Shown in pieces: positions 9,148-17,464 of a DNA stretch of 64,000 nt. The stretch covers positions 46,637 through 110,636 of the forward strand of contig CALFLO010000075.1 of NCBI GenBank assembly GCA_937880175.1, written 5' to 3'. Under the pieces are notes generated by a model that ran no database searches, was not told the DNA's origin, and worked only from the letters and a program-made list of their open reading frames with translations. The stretch is from an uncultured Gluconobacter sp. Its GTDB lineage: Bacteria; Pseudomonadota; Alphaproteobacteria; Acetobacterales; Acetobacteraceae. The first letter of the stretch is position 1, and every line of letters starts with the position of its first letter. The translations under genes were made by a program, and so were the position numbers.

Positions 9148-9845
9148 AGGCAGGTATCGTCGTATTTCCCGGCACGAACCGGGAGCGCGACATGGTCCAT
9201 GCCCTGAAGCTGGTCACGGGGCAGGCGCCGCGTCTGATCTGGCACGGGGAGACCTCGCTGGGTGATCTGGACCTCGTGGTGCTTCCGGGTGGGTTCAGTT
9301 TCGGGGACTATCTGCGTAGTGGCGCCATGGCCGCGCATTCACCGATCATGCGTGACGTCAAGGCGTTCGCGGGCAAGGGCGGTCACGTTCTGGGCGTCTG
9401 CAACGGCTTCCAGATCCTGACGGAATCCCATCTGCTGCCGGGTGCGCTGCTGCGCAATGCGGGTCTGCGCTTCCTGTCGCAGGACTGTCACCTGAAGGTC
9501 GAGAACGCGTCTTCGCCCTATACGCGGGGCTGGGCGCGCGGCGATGTGTTCCGCGCGCCGCTCGCCCATGGTGACGGCAACTACACGGCTTCGCCCGAGA
9601 CGCTGAAGCGCCTTGAAGGCGAAGGCCGCGTGGCGTTCCGTTATTGCGGCGCGGATGGTGTGGTTTCGGAAGATGACCGCACGACCAACCCCAACGGGAG
9701 CACGCGCTCCATCGCCGGGATCCTGAGCGAGAACGGCCGTGTCTGTGGCCTGATGCCGCACCCGGAGAACCTGACTGACCCCGAAATCGGCGCAACCGAC
9801 GGCGTGCCGCTTTTCAAAGGCCTTGTGGAGGCTCTTGTCGGATGA
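9144..9845 (+). CDS. purQ: FGAM synthase glutaminase subunit PurQ
   Basis: Glutamine amidotransferase that supplies ammonia to PurL. The class I triad is visible: nucleophile C86 in LGVCNGFQIL, and the His/Glu pair in LMPHPENL near the C terminus. The protein is 233 residues, the normal size for the small PurQ. The ATG at 9144 overlaps the stop of the Rap1a-like gene, and the C terminus overlaps purL by four bases. Confidence 0.97.
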   Translation: MKAGIVVFPGTNRERDMVHALKLVTGQAPRLIWHGETSLGDLDLVVLPGGFSFGDYLRSGAMAAHSPIMRDVKAFAGKGGHVLGVCNGFQILTESHLLPGALLRNAGLRFLSQDCHLKVENASSPYTRGWARGDVFRAPLAHGDGNYTASPETLKRLEGEGRVAFRYCGADGVVSEDDRTTNPNGSTRSIAGILSENGRVCGLMPHPENLTDPEIGATDGVPLFKGLVEALVG

Positions 9846-12046
9846 GTGTGACGATTGACGCCCAGCTTGCCCAGTCTTTCGGACTGACCGGCGAGGAATA
9901 CAACAAGCTTGTCACGATCATGGGACGGACGCCGAGCTTCACGGAGCTCGGGATTTTCTCCGTCATGTGGTCCGAGCACTGCTCCTATAAATCGTCCCGC
10001 ATTCATCTCAAGACGCTGCCGACGAAGGCACCGTGGGTTATCCATGGTCCGGGTGAAAACGCAGGCGTCGTGGATATCGGCGAAGGTCTGGCAGCCGTCT
10101 TCAAGATGGAGAGCCACAACCACCCGTCCTTCATCGAGCCCTATCAGGGCGCAGCGACGGGCGTTGGCGGCATCCTGCGTGACGTGTTCACAATGGGCGC
10201 ACGTCCGGTTGCGAACCTCAACGCCCTGCGTTTCGGTGATCCGAAACATGCGGGAACGCGTCGCATCGTCGATGGCGTCGTGCGCGGCGTTGGCGGATAC
10301 GGCAACTGCGTTGGCGTTCCGACCGTGGGCGGCGAGGTCAACTTCCACAAGGCGTATGACGGCAATCCGCTCGTCAATGCCATGACGGTGGGTGTGGCCA
10401 AGCAGGACAAGATCTTCCTGTCCGCTGCGGCTGGCGTGGGCAATCCGGTCGTGTATGTCGGCTCCAAGACGGGGCGTGACGGCATTCATGGCGCAACCAT
10501 GTCCTCGGCAGAGTTCGACGAGGAAGCCGCCTCCAAGCGTCCTACGGTTCAGGTTGGCGATCCGTTCATTGAAAAGCTGCTGATCGAAGCCTGCCTTGAG
10601 CTCATGGCAACGGATGCGATCGTGGCCATTCAGGACATGGGTGCAGCCGGTCTGACGTCTTCCGCCGTTGAAATGGCAGGCAAGGGCGGTGTGGGGATCG
10701 AGCTCAACCTCGATGCTGTTCCGCAGCGCGAGCCGAACATGTCGGCTTACGAGATGATGCTGTCCGAGAGCCAGGAGCGCATGCTCATGGTCCTCAAACC
10801 CGAGCGGACCGAAGTTGCCCGTGCAATCTTCGCGAAGTGGGAACTGGATTTCGCTATCATCGGTGAGCTGACCGATACGGGCCGTATTACGATCCGCCAT
10901 AATGGTGAGGTCGAAGCCGATATTCCACTGGCACCGCTGGCGGATGAAGCCCCGATCTACAATCGCCCGACCGTCCCCTTGACGGCACCGGCGCGGATCG
11001 AAACGCCAGCAGATCCGGAAGGGGTCGAGAAGGCGCTTCTGACGCTGATCGGCTGTCCGGATCTGGCGTCCCGCGCCTGGGTCTGGAACCAGTATGACGG
11101 ATCAGTGGGCGGAAACACCGCGCGTCGTCCAGGCGCCGCTGACGCTGCTGTCGTGCGCGTCGAGGGGACGCGTCTGGGTCTTGCCCTGACGACGGACTGC
11201 ACACCGCGCTACTGTCAGGCTGATCCGAAGACGGGTGGTGCGCAGGCTGTGGCCGAAGCATGGCGAAACCTGACGGCAACCGGTGCAACGCCGCTGGCCG
11301 TGACGGACAACCTGAACTTCGGCAATCCGGAACGTCCGGAAATCATGGCGCAGTTCGCCGATGCCATCAAAGGCATGGGCGACGCCTGCCGTGCGCTCGA
11401 TTTCCCGGTCGTGAGCGGCAACGTCTCGCTGTATAACGAGACGCGCTCCCCGTCCGGCAAGGCTCAGGCGATCCTGCCGACGCCGGCGATCGGTGCGCTT
11501 GGCGTGCTCGCGGATGCATCGAAGTCCATCGGGCTTTCGATGCCGGATGCTCACGATCTGGTGCTGGTTGGCACTATTCGCGGCGAACTCGGGCAGTCCC
11601 TGTGGCTGCGCGAGATCTGCCAGCGTGAAGATGGCGCACCGCCGATGGTCGATCTTGCGGTCGAGCGTCGTAATGGTGACTTCGTGCGCAGCCAGATTGC
11701 TGCGGGCGCAGTTGCGGCCTGTCATGACATTGCCGATGGCGGCCTGCTGGTGACGGTGGCGGAAATGGTCATGGCGAGCGGCGTTGGCTGCACGCTGGAA
11801 TCTGCTCCGACGGATGTTGCGGCGCATGCGTTCTGGTTCGGTGAAGACCAGGGCTGCTACGTCATTGCAACTTCCGACGGTGCAGCCCTTGTAGCAGCGG
11901 CACAGAAGGCCAACGTTCCGGCAATCCGTCTGGGACGTTCCGGCGGCACTGATCTGGTCCTTCCGGGAACAGTCAGCGTTAGCGCGGAGCGTCTCAATGA
12001 GATCAATGCCGCGTTCTTCCCGCGGTTCATGGGTGAGGGAGCCTGA
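9842..12046 (+). CDS. purL: FGAM synthase large subunit PurL
   Basis: ATP-dependent synthase converting FGAR to FGAM with ammonia from PurQ. At 734 residues it is the short PurL type, consistent with separate PurS and PurQ. Conserved stretches include FSVMWSEHCSYKSSR at the N terminus, FKMESHNHPSFIEPYQGAATG, the Gly-rich DMGAAGLTSS, and in the second half TDNLNFGNPERPE and FPVVSGNVSLYNE. It starts with an overlap of four bases on purQ and is followed after five bases by bolA. Confidence 0.97.
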   Translation: MSVTIDAQLAQSFGLTGEEYNKLVTIMGRTPSFTELGIFSVMWSEHCSYKSSRIHLKTLPTKAPWVIHGPGENAGVVDIGEGLAAVFKMESHNHPSFIEPYQGAATGVGGILRDVFTMGARPVANLNALRFGDPKHAGTRRIVDGVVRGVGGYGNCVGVPTVGGEVNFHKAYDGNPLVNAMTVGVAKQDKIFLSAAAGVGNPVVYVGSKTGRDGIHGATMSSAEFDEEAASKRPTVQVGDPFIEKLLIEACLELMATDAIVAIQDMGAAGLTSSAVEMAGKGGVGIELNLDAVPQREPNMSAYEMMLSESQERMLMVLKPERTEVARAIFAKWELDFAIIGELTDTGRITIRHNGEVEADIPLAPLADEAPIYNRPTVPLTAPARIETPADPEGVEKALLTLIGCPDLASRAWVWNQYDGSVGGNTARRPGAADAAVVRVEGTRLGLALTTDCTPRYCQADPKTGGAQAVAEAWRNLTATGATPLAVTDNLNFGNPERPEIMAQFADAIKGMGDACRALDFPVVSGNVSLYNETRSPSGKAQAILPTPAIGALGVLADASKSIGLSMPDAHDLVLVGTIRGELGQSLWLREICQREDGAPPMVDLAVERRNGDFVRSQIAAGAVAACHDIADGGLLVTVAEMVMASGVGCTLESAPTDVAAHAFWFGEDQGCYVIATSDGAALVAAAQKANVPAIRLGRSGGTDLVLPGTVSVSAERLNEINAAFFPRFMGEGA

Positions 12047-12051
12047 TTTTC

Positions 12052-12282
12052 ATGCCAATGGCAGCATCTGAAATCGAACGCACGATCCTTGCCGCCATTC
12101 CCGATGCCCGGATCGAGATCGAAGATCTCGCCGGGGACGGGGATCACTATGCCTGCCAGGTCACGAGTGAGGCCTTCCGTGGCCTTTCGCGTGTACGCCA
12201 GCACAAACTGGTTTATGATGCGTTCGGAACCCGCATGGGCACTGAACTGCATGCGATGGCCCTCAAGACGCTCACCCCTTAA
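12052..12282 (+). CDS. BolA-family protein
   Basis: A 76-residue BolA-like protein. The conserved core is HYACQVTSEAFRGLSRVRQHKLVYDAF, here with the His used by BolA proteins to share a [2Fe-2S] cluster with CGFS glutaredoxins. The next gene is exactly such a glutaredoxin, so the two probably form the BolA-Grx complex that handles iron-sulfur clusters and iron sensing. The purL-bolA-grxD order is common in alphaproteobacteria. The frame starts five bases after purL, so it is probably co-transcribed with it. Confidence 0.93.
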   Translation: MPMAASEIERTILAAIPDARIEIEDLAGDGDHYACQVTSEAFRGLSRVRQHKLVYDAFGTRMGTELHAMALKTLTP

Positions 12283-12323
12283 GAGCCGGGGCTGAGGTCT
12301 CTTTTTCCAGACGAGCACTGACA

Positions 12324-12351
12324 GCAGGATCGGGCCTTTCGCCCGTCCTGC
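12324..12351 (+). other. Leader hairpin before grxD
   Basis: GCAGGA(T)CGGGC pairs with GCCCGTCCTGC around a short CTTTC loop. It is followed by CGAAAAAAGG rather than T, so it is not a classical terminator on this strand; it ends nine bases before AAGGA of grxD. It may stabilise a processed grxD message. Confidence 0.5.
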
Positions 12352-12369
12352 CGAAAAAAGGAAAATCCA

Positions 12370-12705
12370 ATGTCCGAAACCGTGTTCCAGCATATCCAGA
12401 ACCTGATCGATACCAATCCGGTCATGCTGTTCATGAAGGGTGACAAGCTCTTCCCGCAGTGCGGCTTCTCCGCGCGCGTGGTCCAGATCCTGACGCATCT
12501 CGGCGTCCCGTTTGCGACCTGCAACATCCTTGAAAGCGCTGAACTGCGTCAGGGCATCAAGGACTTCTCGCAGTGGCCGACAGTGCCGCAGCTTTACGTC
12601 AAGGGCGAGTTCGTGGGTGGATGCGATATCGTGACCGACATGTATCAGAGTGGCGAGCTTGAGACTCTGCTGACTGAAAAAGGCATCACGACCGCCAACG
12701 CCTGA
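12370..12705 (+). CDS. grxD: Monothiol glutaredoxin (Grx4/GrxD type)
   Basis: A 111-residue single-domain monothiol glutaredoxin. The active site is C31-G-F-S34, preceded by the family motif VMLFMKGDK and followed by TVPQLYVKGEFVGGCDI for glutathione binding. Proteins of this class carry a [2Fe-2S] cluster with glutathione and pass it to client proteins, often with BolA, whose gene lies just upstream. AAGGA upstream of the ATG supports the start. A palindromic terminator closes the transcript. Confidence 0.96.
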   Translation: MSETVFQHIQNLIDTNPVMLFMKGDKLFPQCGFSARVVQILTHLGVPFATCNILESAELRQGIKDFSQWPTVPQLYVKGEFVGGCDIVTDMYQSGELETLLTEKGITTANA

Positions 12706-12738
12706 TCCGCTGCTGCCTGATTCGGGTACGCCTACGGC

Positions 12739-12764
12739 AAAAAGTGCTGAATTCAGCACTTTTT
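12739..12764. terminator. Perfect palindromic terminator after grxD
   Basis: A perfect 26-base palindrome: five A, GTGCTGAA, its complement TTCAGCAC, and five T. It would act in both directions, though only the purC-to-grxD run on the plus strand needs it here. Confidence 0.88.
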
Positions 12765-12910
12765 AAGCATTGCTCCTGCCACAATTCAGCCATGAAGCGG
12801 CGAAAAGTGGCAGGACCTTGATTTTTTTGGAAACTTTCCCATCAGGGGTTGTCGAACCCCGAGTTCAGCGCATAGGCTGGTTCCATCAGAACGGGATGGG
12901 ACGAACGTCA

Positions 12911-13237
12911 ATGGCGCGGAACTGGGTCGGCAGAATTGCTCTGGGCATTATGGGTGTCGGTATCTGCATGGGGGCAGGCAAGGCCTATGCCCGTCCGGCC
13001 ATCACCGATTACGAAGCCAGCAAGCTGACCTTCGACGCACTGACCGCAACGCCGGTCTATCACCGCGCCGTTTTCCATCATGCGCTTGCACGCCGCACGA
13101 CATCGCATAACACGGCCGTGGCCTGGCACAGTTCACACGCTATGGTCCGCAACGTTGCCTACCGTCCGCATGCAGTGTCCCATGCCCGCGTGACCGTCGC
13201 CTCCGCACATCATCACGCCCGCGTCCGTCGCACCTGA
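12911..13237 (+). CDS. Small secreted His-rich protein
   Basis: A 108-residue protein of unknown function. It begins MARNWVGRIALGIMGVGICM, a signal peptide probably cleaved near KAYA, and the mature part is unusually rich in His, Ala, Arg and Val, with HH pairs and repeated AxH and HAR patterns up to the C terminus. The open frame reaches back to 12770, but the extension is uncharged to the signal peptide and unlikely. Together with the gene at 2853 it is the second His-rich exported small protein of the window; they share composition but I see no alignable sequence. Confidence 0.65.
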   Translation: MARNWVGRIALGIMGVGICMGAGKAYARPAITDYEASKLTFDALTATPVYHRAVFHHALARRTTSHNTAVAWHSSHAMVRNVAYRPHAVSHARVTVASAHHHARVRRT

Positions 13238-13241
13238 CCTT

Positions 13242-13613
13242 TCAGAACTGGCGCAGCGCATCCTGAATGCGCCGCGCCTGACCTGAAGGGTCCACGACGA
13301 TCAGATCAAACCGGGTGCTTGGCCTGTTCCACTCCGGTTTTGTCAGCAGGATATAGTTGAAGGCTTCCATCAGCCTTTGAGACTGTCTGACTGTCAGGCA
13401 TGACGCACTTTCCCGCAGACTGCGTCTTTGCTTGACCTCAACAGCAATCAGCCATTCCGAATCTGCCGCAAGAAGATCGAGTTCGCCGTAAGGCGTTCGT
13501 AATCTCTGCGCGAGAATTGTCAGCCCGCGCTCCTCAAGGAGGCGGGCTGCAATATTTTCGGCGTTCAGACCCGTGTAATAGGACTGAACGCCGCGTGTGT
13601 GCGGGCTTTTCAG
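13242..13613 (-). CDS. YraN/UPF0102 nuclease-like protein without canonical start codon
   Basis: Reading the minus strand gives an uninterrupted 123-codon frame with all YraN (UPF0102) landmarks: NAENIAARLLEERG, GELDLLAADSEW, VEVKQRR and RFDLIVVDPSG, the endonuclease-like D-ExK core. The frame is closed upstream by a TAA inside hemB, and between that stop and the conserved core there is no ATG, GTG or TTG. The best candidate is a CTG at 13613 whose last two bases are shared with the hemB TGA, giving termination-reinitiation coupling and a protein of normal length. Alternatives are an ATT farther in, or a frameshift in the sequence. Function of the family is unsettled. Confidence 0.8.
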   Translation of the reverse strand: MKSPHTRGVQSYYTGLNAENIAARLLEERGLTILAQRLRTPYGELDLLAADSEWLIAVEVKQRRSLRESASCLTVRQSQRLMEAFNYILLTKPEWNRPSTRFDLIVVDPSGQARRIQDALRQF

Positions 13614-14608
13614 CGCTCGTCCCGAAGCAGACGGGCAGCGTCCAGTGCGAAATAGGTGAGGATGCCGTTACAGCCGGCACGCTTGAAAGCGATCAGGCTT
13701 TCCATGATCGTGCGGTCACGGTCGAGCCAGCCGTTCTGAATGGCCCCCATCAGCATCGCGTATTCGCCCGACACCTGATAGGCGAAGGTCGGAACCTCAA
13801 AGCGTTCACGCACGCGACGGATGATGTCGAGATACGGCATGCCCGGCTTGACCATGATCATATCCGCACCTTCGCGCAGGTCCTGCTCGACTTCCCGCAT
13901 GGCCTCGTCAGAATTGGCCGGGTCCATCTGGTAGGTCTTCTTGTCCCCGTGCAGCAGACTGCCGGAACCCAGCGCGTCACGGAACGGACCGTAGAACGCG
14001 GAGGCATACTTCGCCGTGTAGGCCATGATGCGGGTGGTGTCGTAGCCGTTGCCATCAAGCGTTTCGCGGATGGCTTTAACGCGGCCGTCCATCATGTCGG
14101 ACGGGGCGATGATGTCGTTGCCTGCGCGGGCCTGATTAAGGGCCTGCTGACGCAGGATCTCGACGGAGGCATCGTTGAGAATGCGACCGTTCTCGATCAC
14201 ACCGTCATGCCCATGATCGGTATACGGATCGAGCGCCACATCGCCGATGATGCCCAGATCGGGGAAAGCATCCTTGATGGTGCGTGAAGCACGACACATC
14301 AGGTTGTCCGGGTTCAGGGCCTCGGTGCCGGTGGCATCACGGACGCTCATGGGGGTAACGGGGAAGATGGCGATAGCCGGAACGCCGAGGTCAACGGCCT
14401 GCCGGACATGTTCCACGACATTGTCCACGCTGACACGTTCGGCGCCCGGCATGGAGTCGACTTTCTGGCGCTGGTTTTCGCCTTCGCAGACGAAGATCGG
14501 CCAGATCAGATTGTCGACATGCAGGCGATGTTCCTGCACCAGACGGCGGGTGAAAGCATCGTGGCGATTACGCCGCGGACGGGAGAGGGGGTATGCTGCA
14601 TTGCTCAT
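13610..14608 (-). CDS. hemB: Porphobilinogen synthase (delta-aminolevulinate dehydratase)
   Basis: Condenses two 5-aminolevulinate molecules to porphobilinogen in haem synthesis. The two Schiff-base lysines are in MAYTAKYASAFYGPFRDA and MIMVKPGMPYLD, and the PSDMMDGRVKAIRETLD loop is present. Length is 332 residues from the ATG at 14608; an in-frame ATG four codons upstream at 14620 is also possible. Its stop overlaps the unusual start of yraN. It follows the permease gene by 16 bases. Confidence 0.96.
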   Translation of the reverse strand: MSNAAYPLSRPRRNRHDAFTRRLVQEHRLHVDNLIWPIFVCEGENQRQKVDSMPGAERVSVDNVVEHVRQAVDLGVPAIAIFPVTPMSVRDATGTEALNPDNLMCRASRTIKDAFPDLGIIGDVALDPYTDHGHDGVIENGRILNDASVEILRQQALNQARAGNDIIAPSDMMDGRVKAIRETLDGNGYDTTRIMAYTAKYASAFYGPFRDALGSGSLLHGDKKTYQMDPANSDEAMREVEQDLREGADMIMVKPGMPYLDIIRRVRERFEVPTFAYQVSGEYAMLMGAIQNGWLDRDRTIMESLIAFKRAGCNGILTYFALDAARLLRDER

Positions 14609-14624
14609 ACCCCCGATCATGCTC

Positions 14625-16067
14625 CTAACTGTCGCGTCTGCAAAGTCGACTGTTGCGGATGCCATACGCAAAATAGACGGCAAGTCCAATGACAAGCCAG
14701 ACAACAAGTCTGATCCAAGTCAGACTGTCGAGCGATACCATGACGGCACCACAGGACAGGACACCGAGCACCGGAACAAGCAGACCACCCGGCACCCGGA
14801 ACTGACGTGGGGCATCGGGTTGTCTGTGCCGCAGGACCGGAACGCCGATGCAGACAATAATGAAGGCCAGCAATGTTCCAATGGACGTCATGTTGCCGAG
14901 CTGTCCGATCGGGAGCAGGGCGGCAAGCAGGCTGGTCAGCGCCGCAAACATCAGATGGGACGTCCAGGGTGTGCGGGTCCGGGCATTGAGTTTCGAGAAC
15001 ACCGGTGGCAGCAGCCCGTCATGGGACATGATGAGGAAGACGCGCGCCTGGCCCATCAGCAGACCGAACAGCACCGAGACGTACCCTGCCGTGATGCCAA
15101 GTTTCACGAGGCTCGCCAGCCAGGGCATCCCGGCGACGTCAATGGCCGTGGCGACGGGGCTCGGATCATTGGCCATGGCGCGATAATCAACCACGCCCGT
15201 CAGAACCATCGAAAACACGGCATAGACCACGGAACAGACGAGCAGGCTTCCCAGAATGCCGATGGGGATATCGCGCGCAGGGTTCCGGCTGTCCTGTGCC
15301 GTCGTGGAGACGATGTCGAAGCCCAGATAGGCGAAAAACGCCATTCCTGCCGCGCGCATGACGCCGGACATGCCGAACTGCGCGAATGTGCCGGTGTTCT
15401 GCGGGATGAACGGGTGGTAGTGCGCGAAGCTGATATGCGGCGCGCACGCCGCGATCACGGCGACGATCACGGCGAGTTTGATGCAGACGACGATCGTATT
15501 GATGGTCGTCGATTCACTCACGCCCCGCATGAGCAGCGCCGTGACGCCCCAGAGCGCACAGACAGCCGGGAGATTGAACCAGGCCGACGCCATGCTCCCG
15601 TCCGGCATCGTGACGGAAGTCATTGGTGTGGCAAGCAGGCGCGGGTCGATATGAAGGCCCCAGCCGCCGAGCAGGGATGCGAGATAGCCCGACCAGCTTG
15701 AGGCGACGGCGGCGGCCCCCACCGTATATTCCAGCACGAGATCCCAGCCGATGATCCAGGCAATCAGTTCACCCATTGAGGCATAGGCATAGGAATACGC
15801 CGATCCGCCAGAGGGGATCATGCTGGCGAGTTCACCGTAACACAGCCCTGCAAAGCCGCAGGCTACGGCCGCAATGATGAAAGAAAGCGTCACGGCGGGG
15901 CCGGCATTCTGGCCGGCGGCAACGCCCGTGAGGGAAAAAAGGCCAGCACCGATCGTCACGCCGACACCGAGGGCAACAAGCTGCCACGGGCCGAGGACAC
16001 GCTTGAGGCCAGTCTGGCTGTCAGCTGCGGAAGATACGGGTTTGGTCCGCCAGAGCGGAGTGGTCAT
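14625..16067 (-). CDS. APC-family amino acid permease
   Basis: Inner-membrane amino acid transporter of the amino acid-polyamine-organocation family, 480 residues with about 12-14 hydrophobic segments. The first helix carries the substrate-binding break GVGVTIGAGLFSLTG, and the later FFAYLGFDIVSTTAQDSRNPARDIP is typical of the cationic amino acid transporter/YhdG subgroup. Substrate cannot be read from sequence. It is the first gene of the minus-strand run to hemB and yraN, divergent from glyA. Confidence 0.9.
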   Translation of the reverse strand: MTTPLWRTKPVSSAADSQTGLKRVLGPWQLVALGVGVTIGAGLFSLTGVAAGQNAGPAVTLSFIIAAVACGFAGLCYGELASMIPSGGSAYSYAYASMGELIAWIIGWDLVLEYTVGAAAVASSWSGYLASLLGGWGLHIDPRLLATPMTSVTMPDGSMASAWFNLPAVCALWGVTALLMRGVSESTTINTIVVCIKLAVIVAVIAACAPHISFAHYHPFIPQNTGTFAQFGMSGVMRAAGMAFFAYLGFDIVSTTAQDSRNPARDIPIGILGSLLVCSVVYAVFSMVLTGVVDYRAMANDPSPVATAIDVAGMPWLASLVKLGITAGYVSVLFGLLMGQARVFLIMSHDGLLPPVFSKLNARTRTPWTSHLMFAALTSLLAALLPIGQLGNMTSIGTLLAFIIVCIGVPVLRHRQPDAPRQFRVPGGLLVPVLGVLSCGAVMVSLDSLTWIRLVVWLVIGLAVYFAYGIRNSRLCRRDS

Positions 16068-16159
16068 GAAGGATCCTCGTTTGTTAAGCGGATTGTTTTT
16101 GCCGAGGCAGGCAATCTGGGCTAGTCACATGCCGAACTCACCCTGGAGAATGGACCACG

Positions 16160-17464
16160 ATGTCGGAACACGCCAGCCAGTCCACGCTGAATCGTTTCTT
16201 TCATGCCCCCCTCAAGGAGGTTGATGCTGAAGTTGCCACAATCCTGAACGAGGAGCTGACGCGCCAGCAGGATGGCATCGAGCTCATCGCTTCGGAGAAC
16301 ATGGCTTCTTTCGCCGTCATGGAAGCACAGGGTTCGGTGCTGACGAACAAATATGCGGAAGGCCTTCCGGGCAAGCGCTATTACGGCGGCTGCGTGGATG
16401 TGGACCGCGTCGAGAACCTTGCCATCGAGCGTCTGAAGAAGATGTTCGGCGCAGAGTTCGCAAATGTGCAGCCGCATTCCGGCGCCAACGCCAACCAGGC
16501 CGCCTTCATGGCACTCGCCACTCCGGGCGACACGATTCTGGGCCTGAGCCTCGCTGCTGGTGGACATCTGACGCATGGCGCGGCTCCGAACTATTCGGGC
16601 AAGTGGTTTAACTCCGTGCAGTACGGTGTGCGCGCCGAAGACGGTCTGATTGACTACGACCAGATGGAAGCGCTGGCCCGTGAGCACAAGCCGAAGATCA
16701 TCGTAGCTGGAAGCTCGGCCTATCCGCGCGTCATCGACTTTGCCCGGTTCCGCAAGATTGCCGATGAAGTCGGTGCGTATCTGATGGTGGACATGGCGCA
16801 TTTTGCCGGTCTGGTCGCCGCAGGTCTGTATCCGAACCCGGTTCCGGTGGCCGACATCACGACGTCCACGACGCACAAGACGCTGCGTGGCCCGCGTGGC
16901 GGCATCATCCTGACGAACAACCCCGATCTGGCGAAGAAAGTGAACTCCGCCGTGTTCCCGGGCCTGCAGGGCGGTCCGCTCATGCATGTCATCGCGGGCA
17001 AGGCCGTCGCTTTCGGTGAAGCACTGACGGATGAGTTCAAGGCCTATCAGAAGCGCGTCCTCGCCAATGCCCGCGCTCTGGCGGACGAGCTTCAGAACCG
17101 TGGCTTCGACATCGTCACGGGTGGGACGGACAGCCATCTGATCCTCGTTGACCTGCGTCCGAAGAAGGTGACGGGCAAGCTGGCCGAAGCCATCCTCGAG
17201 CGTGCCGGCATTACCGCGAACAAGAACGCCATTCCGTTCGATCCGGAAAAGCCGTTCGTGACGTCTGGTATCCGTCTGGGCAGCCCGGCTGCAACGGCGC
17301 GTGGTTTCGGTGAAGCCGAGTTCCGCGAAGTCGGTCGCATGATCGACGAAGTGCTGACGGCCGCACTTGAAGAAGACAATGCCGATGCTGTAACGGCGCG
17401 TGTGCATGAGGAAGTCAAGGCCCTGTGCCGCCGCTTCCCGATCTATGACCGCGCTTCGGCCTAA
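16160..17464 (+). CDS. glyA: Serine hydroxymethyltransferase
   Basis: PLP enzyme interconverting serine and glycine with transfer of a one-carbon unit to tetrahydrofolate, feeding purine synthesis among others. The PLP lysine is K240 in TTSTTHKTLRGPRGG; IELIASENMASF near the N terminus and YFYGGC-like KRYYGGCVDVDRVE are standard. At 434 residues the length is normal. Its TAA overlaps the stop of the convergent metal hydrolase gene by four bases. Confidence 0.97.
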   Translation: MSEHASQSTLNRFFHAPLKEVDAEVATILNEELTRQQDGIELIASENMASFAVMEAQGSVLTNKYAEGLPGKRYYGGCVDVDRVENLAIERLKKMFGAEFANVQPHSGANANQAAFMALATPGDTILGLSLAAGGHLTHGAAPNYSGKWFNSVQYGVRAEDGLIDYDQMEALAREHKPKIIVAGSSAYPRVIDFARFRKIADEVGAYLMVDMAHFAGLVAAGLYPNPVPVADITTSTTHKTLRGPRGGIILTNNPDLAKKVNSAVFPGLQGGPLMHVIAGKAVAFGEALTDEFKAYQKRVLANARALADELQNRGFDIVTGGTDSHLILVDLRPKKVTGKLAEAILERAGITANKNAIPFDPEKPFVTSGIRLGSPAATARGFGEAEFREVGRMIDEVLTAALEEDNADAVTARVHEEVKALCRRFPIYDRASA

